Shown here: piece after piece, positions 22,434 to 34,035 of the stretch
Position numbering within the stretch: the stretch's first letter is position 1
Layout: each line of letters begins with the position of its first letter
Source: Strongylocentrotus droebachiensis
Lineage: Eukaryota > Echinodermata > Echinoidea > Camarodonta > Strongylocentrotidae
Direction of reading: 5' to 3'
Assembly: GCA_035222895.1 (NCBI GenBank)
Contig: JAVYIG010000592.1
Location: forward strand, 124,001 to 188,000
DNA: 64,000 nucleotides
Translations under genes and position numbers: made by a program
The notes under the pieces: generated by a model
The model's input: only the letters and a program-made list of their open reading frames with translations
What the model was told of the DNA's origin: nothing
Databases searched by the model: none

Positions 22434-23465
22434 ATGGCCGACGTATTTTCAACCGACACTTCTCTAGACATTCTGGGGAACGCCACGCCATCCTCTTTCA
22501 TAGAAAACAGTCATGAAAATATTATGAAACGTATCGAAGTGCGCATATTGTTATTTATATCACTTCTCTCCGTTGGATTATCCTTCCTGACGAACACCTT
22601 CACAATATACACATTGCACACGATGGACAGCCTACACGAGACTGAGAGTCTTTTGTATAAAGCACTTGCCATCAATGATATCTTCATTGCCCTCTGCGAA
22701 ATGGCCCTTGTTTTCAGTTTTTCGCTAGAGATTGACAGAGGCTGTTTTCAGGTATTTCTGTCGAGTCTGTTTGTTGTCTATGTTTTGGTAATAATAATCG
22801 TCCTGATAAAGGTCAATCGTTTCATAATGATCATGCGCCCCCTTCACCATCAGAGGTTGGTGACGCCCAAGAGACTGTACTGGGCTTTGTTGGTTGGTAT
22901 GTCGAGTACATTTGCCTTACTTGTCGTGATTAATATCCTGGGCAGTACTTCACTCATCAGAGAAGATGTCTGTCCTGGTCTAATACCGCAAAATAACATA
23001 TCTGATTCAGCTTTAAATTTACTTCTGGTTGCACCGATCCTGCTGGGGTTTGCCGTTATTTTGATAACTAGTAGTGGAATTTTCTACAAGTCAAGACAAC
23101 AGGCGACAAAGATCGCACAAATGCGTCGCATTATTATTCAACAGCGTGCACAGCCCGAAGTGAACAACCGTCCAGGAAATCATCGAGCCGTTACTGCAAG
23201 TGGACTGAAGGGTCTCAAAACTGTTGGCGTTATTACCATCTCGTACTGCTTCGTATGGTTGCCTTTCTTGATTCATATCTCAACCATTGGTGGACTTTAT
23301 CGCTCCGTGTGGTTTAAACTAGTAGTTATGGCTCTCCAGTTCTGTAATTGCATTTGGAATCCTTTGATTCTCTCTATTGCTTACAAACCATTCCGAATCG
23401 CATCTAAAAATATTATCTTGAAGATGAAAGCGTCATGCTGTAGAAGTAATATTAGGGACTTTTAG
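22434..23465 (+). CDS. Rhodopsin-class GPCR, array member 3 (343 aa), C-terminus encoded by a MITE
   Basis: An intact single-exon receptor of the array. It has an Asn-Ala-Thr glycosylation site in the N-terminus, CEMALVFSFSL in TM2, and a private TM6-TM7 segment (SYCFVWLPF, SVWFKLVVMAL). Asp 2.50, the Cys pair, the NRF variant of DRY, WLP and the NPxxL variant are kept. IKVNRF replaces the usual INVNRF in TM3. The last codons differ from most paralogues: after CCRSN the frame enters a 112-bp MITE at 23455, which replaces the usual Ile-His ending with Arg-Asp-Phe and supplies the TAG. The receptor core is unaffected, so function is plausible. Confidence 0.9.
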   Translation: MADVFSTDTSLDILGNATPSSFIENSHENIMKRIEVRILLFISLLSVGLSFLTNTFTIYTLHTMDSLHETESLLYKALAINDIFIALCEMALVFSFSLEIDRGCFQVFLSSLFVVYVLVIIIVLIKVNRFIMIMRPLHHQRLVTPKRLYWALLVGMSSTFALLVVINILGSTSLIREDVCPGLIPQNNISDSALNLLLVAPILLGFAVILITSSGIFYKSRQQATKIAQMRRIIIQQRAQPEVNNRPGNHRAVTASGLKGLKTVGVITISYCFVWLPFLIHISTIGGLYRSVWFKLVVMALQFCNCIWNPLILSIAYKPFRIASKNIILKMKASCCRSNIRDF

Positions 23466-23566
23466 ATTTGCACGAAGACAATGTGGATTGCTACGGTCGA
23501 CGTCCTTTTAATGCACTGCCTTGAATGGACGTCACACGTATCAGTCCACGAAAATCTAAAAGTCCC
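23455..23566. mobile_element. 112-bp GGGACTTTTAG MITE at the 3' end of receptor 3
   Basis: Near-perfect inverted ends GGGACTTTTAGATTTGC / CAAAATCTAAAAGTCCC, flanked by TATTA at 23450-23454 and 23567-23571. The 3' end without the insertion is visible in receptors 1 and 2. It is a short relative of the 14369-15133 element. A near-identical copy occupies the same site in receptor 7. Confidence 0.88.
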
Positions 23567-24235
23567 TATTAGTCACTGATTGCGAACGATGTATCTATTC
23601 CTATTATAAAGAAATTTAACTATATCTACTATGATTATGCCATGAGCCGAGTAAGAAATTAGTTCTGCCCAAAGTCACGTAGCATGGGTTCGCTCAGCGA
23701 AATCAGATTTTCCGCGGGGGCACACAATTTGTGTGTGTGTTTGCATGTGGGATGGAGCATATACGCTTGTTTCGTTTTTACGCGAGGGAGTGTATCAACA
23801 GAGTGAACAAAAACAAACATTTAAATATTTAAATTTGCTAACTATCTGTTTATGGAGCTTTTATACCATACTTTATTATTGGATTAAATATCAACATAAA
23901 TGAGATGACTTTAGTAATTGGATATGATATAGGCAAATTAAATAACTACTTGGTAAACATTTTTAATAAATTTGCTGAATATGTTATTTATAAGAATTAC
24001 GTTAAACTTTTTAGAATAAAAAGCAAAATGAATGGTAGAATTTTTAAAACTTATTTGAAGTATGAATTGATGTCACATTTAATTCTAAAAGCAAAGCAAA
24101 GGTCAATGAAAAGCAGGTAAAAGCTTTGACTGATATGCTTAAATAATGTTTTGATTATGATATTGTGAACGTTATAGATAATGTGAAATAAAGTTCGCGG
24201 AAAGGGTTAAAAAGGAAAAGAAATACCATGCTTTA
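23567..24235 (+). other. 3' tail of receptor 3 (long type)
   Basis: Shared tail with a GTGTGTGTTTGCATG stretch and AATAAA at 24187-24192 in context GTGAAATAAAGTTCGC, a candidate poly(A) signal about 720 bp after the stop. A 71-codon frame at 23905-24120 also appears after receptor 7 but is broken in the other tails, so I do not call it a gene. Confidence 0.55.
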
Positions 24236-25590
24236 GATAATTATATATGTCTTATCTTTCTTATCGAGGGGAATGTGTCAGGTGCCCCTAGGGTTTCCTT
24301 TGACTACGCCGCTGCATGCCAACTCCACACTGTTATCAATGTTGCTTAAGTACAGGCTCTCTTCAGAAGGTGTCTTTTCTTTGATAGAATTAGTAATCAG
24401 AAAACCCATTTGCGAAATATCATGATTAAATTTGGGTGGCGAAAAGAGGGAAATTCTGAATATTGATCATCAACAATGTACGTCTCGTCGGCTCACTGCA
24501 AACAAGGACACGCCATTTACTTTCAATGACAGTACTGAACTCTTTGCAGGAGGCAACCCTTTTTGAGTAATAAGCAAATCTGTAATATATAAATTGGTTA
24601 AATTCACCGATCATGTTCATTTAAGATTATAACTGTGTTTTTTACGTATACTGTGGTAGTTCCCATGCAACCCTGCTATCATGTTGTCGTTATAGGTAAC
24701 TGGACGTGGTACAGTTGCATTTCTCTCATTATGTTTTATTATGTTTATGTCACTCTGTCAGATGATGTTATATTTTCCTTTTCCTCTTGGATGTACTTCA
24801 GTTGTGATTATTTATTGTATTCTGCTTTTCTTCAAAGAATTTTGTTTATGTCAACATTTCTTCAAGTTACTTTTTTTTTTATTTCTTTGCATGTAGGTTG
24901 AAAACGTTAACCTTCGCTTGTAAACCAAACCCATCGAAAGACTCAAATAATGTACATGAGTGGGCATTAACACTTAGATGATCCATTTGAGGAATCACTT
25001 CATCTTGGAGTTGAAATCCATGCTATAAGTAATGGGATCCACTCTCAAAAATATTTTTTTAAAGCGACTACTTTCGAGGCGATTCTTCTCCAAAATGAAC
25101 TGATCTCTAATATAACTCTTAAAGAGTGAATTTCCACTCCTCCAGGTTGAGAGAATGAGCTCCTAGTTGTCAATAAGTACATTTTGTAGTATGCCTAAAA
25201 GTTTTGTGAGATTTTGCACACTTTATTAAGTTTCTAAATTCATAAAATGATCGTGGTTTGTACCTTTCATGTAATATCAGAGCATGCTGACTCAACTAAT
25301 AAATCATTCCTGTCAAATCAAATCCTTGGTTTTGTCATCTTCAGATCCATTCATGTCTTCTTTCGACATTAGCCGGCTCATTGTCCGTCACAAATCAGAA
25401 AAATATTTAATATGTCGTTTATAAGGACAACATGAAGATATCGAAAATGAAATCTCTATATACTTACGTCAAATTTCATTAAAGGAGCTTCGTCGCTCCG
25501 TTATTCCTTCAACATTAATAATGGCCGGAGGCAATATAATTTTGATACATGTCAAATGTAATCGCTTTTATTTTGTCGAAATGTAAGCTG
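24236..25590 (+). repeat. Conserved inter-receptor spacer, unit 3 to 4
   Basis: It aligns with the spacer blocks described at 8341-9920, in the same order. I see no gene or insertion in it. Confidence 0.75.
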
Positions 25591-25640
25591 ATTGGCGGTG
25601 ATATTAAGATTGGTTGCGTGTATAAACGACGATTGACTCT
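25591..25640 (+). promoter_or_regulatory. Deleted or remodelled promoter of receptor 4
   Basis: ATTGG at 25591-25595 is kept, but about 115 bp after it, including the usual TATA box, GAACGTTCGAAC and GACGGCGG motifs, are missing. A different TATAAA at 25621-25626 lies about 30 bp after the CCAAT box. It could act as a substitute, though CCAAT is closer than usual. Confidence 0.4.
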
Positions 25641-26128
25641 TAATAAAGGTGTTTAGAAATCTAACTTTATGAGGAAATAATTTTTTTTTGTTATTCTTTG
25701 CGTGCATCGCTTTGTTTTTAACGACCTAGAGCACATATTCACACATTTCCACCTTTCGCATGCACCAGAGACGCTGGTAAGACAGAAATGTTTCTCCATA
25801 TGAATCGACAATTACTGCTAAATAAAAGTGTTTTGAACGTCATCATTTTTCAATCAACTTCGTGTCTATAAACTCGATATTCACTCTATGATTTCGGATC
25901 AACATCTATAATACAGTAGATGGCGGATCGACGTGTTAAATGGCAACTACTGGTAAAACTGTAATCCCAAACTACGTGACTGACTGCATGACTAATAAGA
26001 TGTTCTCTTCTCTCTTTCGTTTTAACATCCTCCTAATTGAAAATTACGGTTCAAGGTGTTTTGGATTGCATCTTTGTGACGAACTTAATATTTTCTCGCT
26101 TCTCTGCGTGTTTCCCACATTTTAAACA

Positions 26129-27157
26129 ATGGCCGACACATTTTCAACCGACACTTTTAAAGACTTTCTTTGGAACGTCACGCCATCCTCTTTCTTTGGA
26201 AACAATCTTGATACTCTTAAGAAACGTGACGATGTGCCCATATCGTTATCTATATCACTTCTCTCCGTTGGACTATCGTTCCTGACGAACACTTTCACAA
26301 TATACACATTACACATGATGGACAGTCTTCACGAGACTGAGAGTCTTTTGTACAAAGCACTTGCCATCAATGATATCTTAATTGCCCTCTGCAAAGTGGC
26401 CCTTGTTTTCAGTCTTTTGCTACAGATTGAGAGGGGCTGTTTCCAGGTATTTCTGACGAGTCTGTTCGTAGTCTATTTTTCAGTAATAATAATCGTCCTG
26501 ATAAACGTCAATCGTTTCATAATGATCATGCGACCCCTTCACCATCAGAGGTTGATGACGCTGAAGAGACTCTACTTCTTCTTGTTGGTTGGCATGTCGA
26601 GTACAATTGCCTTACTTGTCGTGATTAATATTTTGGGCAGTCCCTTATTTATCAGAAAAGATGTCTGTCCTGGTCTAACACCGCCAAATAACACATCTGA
26701 TTCAGCTTTAAATTTACTTGTGGTAACGCCGATTCTGCTGGGGTTTGCCGTTATTTTGATAACCAGTAGTGGAATTTTCTACAAGTCCAGACAACAGGCG
26801 ACAAAGATCGCACAAATGCGTCGCATTATTCTTCAACAGCGTGCACAGCCCGAAGTGAACAACCCTCCAGAAAATCATCGAGCCGTTAATGCAAGTGGAC
26901 TGAAGGGTCTCAAAACTGTTGGCGTTATTACCATCTCGTACTGCTTCATATGGTTGCCTTTCGTGATCTTTGTATCAACCATTGGCGGACTCCATCGCCT
27001 TGAATGGTTTAGAGTTATAAATTTGTTTCTCCAGTTCTGTAATTCCATTTGGAATCCTTTCATTCTTTCTATAGCTTACAAACCATTCCGAATCGCATCT
27101 AAAAATATTATCTTGAAGATGAAAGCGTCATGCTGTAAAAGTAATATCATTCAGTAA
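26129..27157 (+). CDS. Rhodopsin-class GPCR, array member 4 (342 aa, single exon)
   Basis: A full-length seven-helix receptor and the most divergent open member. The N-terminus has a distinct segment (KDFLWNVTPSSFFGN) with one Asn-Val-Thr site. TM2 is CKVALVFSLLL, with Lys where paralogues have Glu. TM4 has YFFLLVGMSS, ECL2 has SPLFIRKDVC, and TM6-TM7 reads SYCFIWLPFVIF with EWFRVINLFLQF. The hallmarks are present: Asp 2.50, the Cys pair, NRF, Pro in TM5, WLP, NPFIL in TM7 and Cys-Cys in the tail. Start context AACAATGG is as in the paralogues. Its proximal promoter is altered by a deletion at about 25610. Confidence 0.9.
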   Translation: MADTFSTDTFKDFLWNVTPSSFFGNNLDTLKKRDDVPISLSISLLSVGLSFLTNTFTIYTLHMMDSLHETESLLYKALAINDILIALCKVALVFSLLLQIERGCFQVFLTSLFVVYFSVIIIVLINVNRFIMIMRPLHHQRLMTLKRLYFFLLVGMSSTIALLVVINILGSPLFIRKDVCPGLTPPNNTSDSALNLLVVTPILLGFAVILITSSGIFYKSRQQATKIAQMRRIILQQRAQPEVNNPPENHRAVNASGLKGLKTVGVITISYCFIWLPFVIFVSTIGGLHRLEWFRVINLFLQFCNSIWNPFILSIAYKPFRIASKNIILKMKASCCKSNIIQ

Positions 27158-27423
27158 TTGGATTGTATTTATTCGTATTATGGAGAAATTAAGATATACC
27201 TACTCTGATTATGCCATGAGTCTAGTGATAACTTAATTCTGCATGAAGTGACTTAGCTTGACTTTATCCAACAAAATTATTTTCTATTCGGGGGGGGGGG
27301 GGAGGGGGCACACAAGTTGTGTGCGTGTGCTTATGTGCATGTTTATGTGTGTTTGTGTGTGTTTGCGTGTGCGTGGGGAGATGGAACTTATAGCTTCTAC
27401 AATTTTTATTCGACGGAGCGTAC
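27158..27423 (+). other. 3' tail of receptor 4 (short type)
   Basis: Homologous to the tails of other units, with a G run at about 27291-27302 and an extended GT-rich stretch to about 27380. It ends at CGACGGAGCGTA, where unrelated sequence begins. Confidence 0.55.
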
Positions 27424-28170
27424 ATATTGCTCCGGTTGTCTCATTTTCCCTCGCTGGACGAATATAGCAGACGAAAATCGGCGGATTAGACGACACTTGG
27501 TAGTGAATTTGTATGTGAGATTGCTTTGCTAAATATAAAATACAAGAACATTTTCCATATCTTTAAACTGTCATTGATATCTGATAATTAAACAATTATT
27601 GAATAAACCTACCAAACCACACAATACAATGAAATACTTGACTTAAAGTAGGGGAGTTTGATGTGGTGCACAATTGCACCCCTCTGTAAAAATCGAATAG
27701 TCCATGGTGATCATGAATATTCATATTTTTGCTTACCTCGGCAAAATGTTTGCTTTTACTAAATTGAAAAATTACGGTGGGGGGTTAGATGAAATGGACA
27801 TAATGAACCAAGCAGAAGTGATCTATGATAATTCATGCTTCTTATCCTTCTTGTGCTTGACCTATAATCTTACAATCGTTTGGCAAACTGAGTCCAAAGT
27901 TCGACTTGTTTCACATGTGTATTATAGGCAATGGCGAGCTTGCAACCTATTTTGATCAAATTACGGTGGGTGAACTTTCAAAAGTTAATGGGACATGAGG
28001 GTTCCAATGAAAGAGCTAGTGATAACGTACGGGGTGGATGTGCTTTTCGTTTAAACAAAAAATGAATTGTTAAAGATTTTTTTGGTAAAATTCCATAGGC
28101 TAACATGTTAGGCTGCTGACTATGACGATAGGGGGCGTTGTCAAATGAGACTAAACAGAGCTATATGGTA
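27424..28170. other. Unclassified insertion in the receptor 4 tail
   Basis: After receptor 5 the same tail continues with CGACTGAGTGACC, but here about 745 bp of unrelated sequence intervenes before TATTTACATGTACTTCTCGTCGGC. No inverted ends or target duplication were found. A frame of 83 codons (27704-27955) shows no recognisable features. Confidence 0.4.
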
Positions 28171-29267
28171 TTTACATGTACTTCTCGTCGGCTTACAGAT
28201 ATCAAGGACACGCCATGTACTGCAACCCTTTTTCAGCATTAAGCAACTCTGTAATAAATTGGGTTGATTAGCTGATCATGATACTGTATGATTACAAATA
28301 TCTTTCATACGTATACGTGGTTAATATCATGCAACCCTGCTATCACTTCTTTTCTATTATAGGTAACTGGACGTGGAACGAATGCATTTCTCTCATTAAA
28401 TTTTATTATGTTAATGTCACTCCGTCAGATGATGTTGTATTTTCCAAACCCTCTTAGTTGACTTTATTTGCGTTTGTTTACTGTATTCTGCTTTCCTTGA
28501 ACCAGATTTTTTTTTCTTAACATCGCTACAAGTTACTTTTTTATGTTGTGTGCATGCATGTTGAGAACGATACCCTTCGCCTGTACACCAAACCGATCTA
28601 AAGACTTAAGAAAAGTACATGAGTGGACATTAACCCTTAGATGATCCATTTAAGGGATCATTACATCTTGGAGTCGAAATCCACGTTTAAAACAATGGGA
28701 TTCACTTTCAAAAAGAGTTTTTTGCTAGCGACAACTTTCGAGTGGATTCAAGTACAAAATGAACTTATACCTAATATAACTCTTGATGAGTGAATTTCCA
28801 CTCCTTTGAATAAAGAGAATGAGCTACTAGTTGTCAGAAAGTAAATACTGTAGTTAAACTAACAGTTTAGTGAGATCTTTACAAGTTAATTAAGTTTCTA
28901 AACTCGTAAAATCATTTTGTTGGGAGGTTTTTACCTTTCATGTTATCAGAACATGCTGACTCAACTAAAAAATAATTACCATCAACTCAAATCCTTGTTT
29001 TTGTCCTTCTCGGATGCATTCGTCTCTTCTTTCGACATAATCTGTTTCATTTTTCTTCACCAATCAGAAGAAGAAAAAAAATATGTGGTTTAAATGGACA
29101 AAATGAAGACATCGAAAATAAAATCTCCAAATCCTTGCATGTACGTCACGTTTAATTAATGTGCTTCGTCGCTCCATTATTCCGTCAACCGTTAATAATG
29201 GCCGGAGTCAATATAATTTTGATACATGTCAAGCGCATTCTCTTTCATCTTGTCACGATGTAAGCTG
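28171..29267 (+). repeat. Conserved inter-receptor spacer, unit 4 to 5
   Basis: Spacer blocks in the usual order, lacking the AATAAA-bearing segment in front. No gene seen. Confidence 0.7.
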
Positions 29268-29390
29268 ATTGGCGGTGATATAAAGATTTAATAGATTAAT
29301 GATTATAGAGTGAGCTCGTGCTTTTGCATGAGCCAAGTTATATAAAATAAACGTTCGAACTAACAACTATACCAGACGGCGGTTCCATAT
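29268..29390 (+). promoter_or_regulatory. Putative core promoter of receptor 5 pseudogene
   Basis: ATTGG at 29268-29272 in the context GCTGATTGGCGGTGAT, which in reverse is a good NF-Y type CCAAT site. TATATAAA at 29339-29346, then AACGTTCGAAC. It is intact although the gene it serves is broken. Confidence 0.6.
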
Positions 29391-31013
29391 ATTTCACTGC
29401 ACCTCTAAGCGACAATTGCGGCTCAATAGAGGTGTTGAGAAAGCCAACCTTTTGATTAACTAAACGTTCTTTCGATTTTTGGCGGGCATCGCGTGATTTT
29501 TAATGATATCGAACGCCATTCAAACATTCACATCGTTCGCATGCAGCAGAGACGCTGGTTGGACAGTAATCTTGCTACGTCTCAATCGACAATTACAGCA
29601 TAATAAAAGCAGTTTGAACACCAACATTTTTTGTGATCAACTTTGTGCCTATAAACTCGATGTCCACTCCATGGGTTTCGTATCAACATCTAAAATAGAC
29701 GGTAGATAGATTTTTCTTATAATGCCAAATTTTATGATTCACTTGATGACTAATTAGATGTTAGACGTTTTAACTTCGACAACTATTTCGCTTCCTCTCA
29801 ATTAAAAAGTACGTAACATAGTTTTGGATGGCATCTTTGTGACGAACTTAATATTTTTCGCTTCTCTGCGTCCATCCCAAACCTTGAACAATGGCCGACG
29901 TATTTTCAACCTACACTTCTCGAGGTATTTTGGGGAACGTCACGCAGGCGCGGATCCAGGGGGGGGGGGGCCGAGCGGGCCTTGGCCCCCCCCCCGGCCA
30001 AAAAAAAAAAAAAAAAAAAAAAAAGAGAAGAAAGGAAGAGAAGGGAAAGGGAAAGAAGAGAGAAAGGGAAAGAAAGAAGAGGAAGAAGAAAAGTTAAAGG
30101 GGAAGAAGGAGATCGGGGGGGGGGGGTCGAAAAGGCCTTGCTTCCCAAGCTGTTGCCCCCCCCCCCAAAAAAAAAAAAATCAAAAAAATCAAAAAAATAA
30201 TAGAGAAGGAAGGAAAGGGAAGGAAAAGAGGAGATACTGGCGTACTGATGGGGGGGGGGGGGGCTTGGGGGAATCAAATTCAAACGTGTTTTTATTTCTA
30301 ATTCCATAATTGTGGATTACAAATAATTCTGAAATTACATAATTTCCGAGTTTTTTCCTCACTTTTTAGTAAATTATACTTTTTTATGCGTTTGTTGGAA
30401 AATGACAAATTCCTAAATTTACAGCCAGGCAAGAAATATGATTTTTGAGATTCCTACATGTCAGGGCCCGAGGAACGGCGGAAATCGGGAGCCTCGAGCC
30501 CCCCCCCCCCCCACACTTTAACAAAAAAGTATATTAAAGAGAAATAAAAAAGCAATGGAGCAAGAAAGAATGAAAAGTTAACTGCCAGTGTCAACAAATA
30601 ATGAGGCATCAAAATATGATCATCTGACCGTGATTAAATGACTAAAACCGCTAAGCTTCCGGGGGCTCTGCACTAAAAAAAAAAGTGCTAAATTTAGCAC
30701 TTAAAGATTCAATTTTAGCACTTTTTAGGAGCTCGCATAGTGACTGCACTCGAAGTGCTGAGTTAGCACTTGCACCCGGGCTACTTTGCTAGCACCCAAA
30801 GGAGCTGACTGTTGTGCTAAATTGAGCACTTAAAGATTCAATTTTAGCACTTTTTAGGAGCTCGCATAGTGACTGCACTCGAAGTGCTGAGTTAGCACTT
30901 GCACCCGGGCTACTTTGCTAGCACCCAAAGGAGCTGACTGTTGTGCACTTAAAGTGCCAAGTTTTGCTCTCTTTTGGGTGCTAGCAGAATAGCCCTTGTG
31001 CAAGTGCTAACTC

Positions 31014-31328
31014 ATGCGTTGTTTGACATGCCCCATCTACATTTGGTATGTGCATGGTCAAGGTGGATGTCCTTCGTCATTTACCACTTTCAACTCTTAC
31101 AGGAAACATTTATTAAACCAACATCCACAAGAAGAACCTGAACCACAAGTTGTACAGGGTATGGAGGGTCTAGTTGATGCTGATTTGGGTGTTGCTGTTG
31201 GTGAAGTGCATAATCCTGCAGCAGATGATGCATTTGATGATGATGATGATAGGATAGGCCTACTACAAGAACAAGATGGAGCAATGCATAATGACAGTAC
31301 AAGACACTATGAATATGACAGACAATGA
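31014..31328 (+). pseudogene. C2H2-finger exon fragment in repeat copy 1 (also in copies 2 and 3)
   Basis: An open segment encodes a zinc-finger-like stretch (CPSSFTTFNSYRKHLLNQHP, a C-x12-H-x4-H type arrangement with the first Cys pair incomplete), then an acidic region rich in Glu and Asp. Near-identical copies are at 32204-32518 and 33485-33835. A second coding-like segment follows each one (e.g. 31560-31755, with DVVDSLRSKVIQTFEALG), ending in a donor-like CACAAG|GTAACA. Between the two lies a long hairpin that ends the first frame. It looks like a split transposon gene or captured host gene. The protein family is not identified. Confidence 0.5.
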
Positions 31329-31530
31329 AAGCGGACAAAATATATACAGTTCCTTAGGTAGACAAAGGAACATCCCTTCACTGCTATTATGTAAAAATGT
31401 GTAGAACAGGTGTCACATGCATATTCACCTGTTCTACACATTTTACATAATAGCAGTCAAGGGATGTTCCTTTGTCTACCTGAGGAACTGTATATTTTGT
31501 CCGCTTTCATTGTCTGTCATGTTCATAGTG
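31305..31530. repeat. Long hairpin in repeat copy 1
   Basis: Arms of about 105 bp (31305-31412 and 31426-31530) with only a few mismatches and a loop of about 13 bp around CACATGCATATT. The central part is also present at about 14540-14660 in an unrelated MITE. Transcripts through it would form long double-stranded RNA. Confidence 0.88.
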
Positions 31531-32494
31531 AGACCAGCTGCATTTTTCATTGGTTCTCTTTTATCAAACACCAACATGACCCATGCTATGACAAACAGAG
31601 TGTTATCTGCTGCAACAGCTTTGAATACTGATGTTGTTGACAGTTTAAGGAGCAAAGTTATTCAGACTTTTGAGGCCTTGGGTATTGACCTGGAGAATGA
31701 AGAATGTAAGAATCTCTTAGCTGAATTTGATTCAAAAACAAATATTCACAAGGTAACAGCTATTATACTAACCGACCAATCAGATCAGGTTATGCAGTCA
31801 GCACTCGATGTTAAGTGCTGCATATTGTTATAGCACTCGTTTTCTGCACTCAAATATTCAGCACGTTTCGGTTTCCTTGTTAAAGTTAACCCGTCAAGTG
31901 CTGATTTTGGCACTTCAAGTGCAGAATCTCACTCAGCACCCAACATTTAGCACCTCAGTTTTTTGTGTGTGCCCACTGGATTCCACCTACACTCAAAAAA
32001 AAAGTGCTAAATTTAGCACTTAAAGATTCAATTTTAGCACTTTTTAGGAGCTCGCATAGTGACTGCACTCGAAGTGCTGAGTTAGCACTTGCACCCGGGC
32101 TACTTTGCTAGCACCCAAAGGAGCTGACTGTTGTGCACTTAAAGTGCCAAGTTTTGCTCTCTTTTGGGTGCTAGCAGAATAGCCCTTGTGCAAGTGCTAA
32201 CTCATGCGTTGTTTGACATGCCCCATCTACATTTGGTATGTGCATGGTCAAGGTGGATGTCCTTCGTCATTTACCACTTTCAACTCTTACAGGAAACATT
32301 TATTAAACCAACATCCACAAGAAGAACCTGAACCACAAGTTGTACAGGATATGGAGGGTCTAGTTGATGCTGATTTGGGTGTTGCTGTTGGTGAAGTGCA
32401 TAATCCTGCAGCAGATGATGCATTTGATGATGATGATGATAGGATAGGCCTACTACAAGAACAAGATGGAGCAATGCATAATGACAGTACAAGA

Positions 32495-32720
32495 CACTAT
32501 GAATATGACAGACAATGAAAGCGGACAAAATATATACAGTTCCTTAGGTAGACAAAGGAACATCCCTTCACTGCTATTATGTAAAAATGTGTAGAACAGG
32601 TGTCACATGCATATTCACCTGTTCTACACATTTTACATAATAGCAGTCAAGGGATGTTCCTTTGTCTACCTGAGGAACTGTATATTTTGTCCGCTTTCAT
32701 TGTCTGTCATGTTCATAGTG
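32495..32720. repeat. Long hairpin in repeat copy 2
   Basis: Same hairpin as at 31305-31530, offset by 1190 bp. Confidence 0.88.
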
Positions 32721-33811
32721 AGACCAGCTGCATTTTTCATTGGTTCTCTTTTATCAAACACCAACATGACCCATGCTATGACAAACAGAGTGTTATCTGC
32801 TGCAACAGCTTTGAATACTGATGTTGTTGACAGTTTAAGGAGCAAAGTTATTCAGACTTTTGAGGCCTTGGGTATTGACCTGGAGAATGAAGAATGTAAG
32901 AATCTCTTAGCTGAATTTGATTCAAAAACAAATATTCACAAGGTAACAGCTATTATACTAACCGACCAATCAGATCAGGTTATGCAGTCAGCACTCGATG
33001 TTAAGTGCTGCATATTGTTATAGCACTCGTTTTCTGCACTCAAATATTCAGCACGTTTCGGTTTCCTTGTTAAAGTTAACCCGTCAAGTGCTGATTTTGG
33101 CACTTCAAGTGCAGAATCTCACTCAGCACCCAACATTTAGCACCTCAGTTTTTTGTGTGTGCCCACTGGATTCCACCTACACTAAAAAAAAAAAAGTGCT
33201 AAATTTAGCACTTAAAGATTCAATTTTAGCACTTTTTAGGAGCTCGCATAGTGACTGCACTCGAAGTGCTGAGTTAGCACTTGCACCCGGGCTACTTTGC
33301 TAGCACCCAAAGGAGCTGACTGTTGTGCTAAATTTAGCACTTAAAGATTCAATTTTAGCACTTTTTAGGAGCTCGCATAGTGACTGCACTCGAAGTGCTG
33401 AGTTAGCACTTGCACCCGGGCTACTTTGCTAGCACCCAAAGGAGCTGACTGTTGTGCACTTAAAGTGCCAAGTTTTGCTCTCTTTTGGGTGCTAGCAGAA
33501 TAGCCCTTGTGCAAGTGCTAACTCATGCGTTGTTTGACATGCCCCATCTACATTTGGTATGTGGTCAAGGTGGATGTCCTTCGTCATTTACCACTTTCAA
33601 CTCTTACAGGAAACATTTATTAAACCAACATCCACAAGAAGAACCTGAACCTGAAGTTGTACAGGGTATGGAGGGTCTAGTTGATGCTGATTTGAGTGTT
33701 GCTGTTGGTGAAGTGCATAATCCTGCAGCAGATGATGCATTTGATGATGATGATGATAGGATAGGCCTACTACAAGAACAAGATGGAGCAATGCATAATG
33801 ACAGTACAAGA

Positions 33812-34035
33812 CACTATGAATATGACAGACAATGAAAGCGGACAAAATATACAGTTCCTTAGGTAGACAAAGGAACATCCCTTCACTGCTATTATGTAAA
33901 AATGTGTAGAACAGGTGTCACATGCATATTCACCTGTTCTACACATTTTACATAATAGCAGTCAAGGGATGTTCCTTTGTCTACCTGAGGAACTGTATAT
34001 TTTGTCCCCTTTCATTGTCTGTCATGTTCATAGTG
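33812..34035. repeat. Long hairpin in repeat copy 3
   Basis: Same hairpin as at 31305-31530, two bases shorter in the left arm. The exon upstream carries a 4-base deletion compared with copies 1 and 2, and one T-run downstream (about 34174) is shorter and breaks the second frame. Confidence 0.86.

Noticed and set aside
23905..24120. 71-codon frame, also at 43374-43589
   Set aside because: Seen in two near-identical receptor tails only. The homologous tails of receptors 1, 2, 6 and 8 are frameshifted, so it is probably chance.
31090..31338. Minus-strand His/Leu-rich frames, repeated at 32280 and 33597
   Set aside because: Antisense shadow of the zinc-finger-like exon; composition follows from the GATGAT and CAAGAA repeats.
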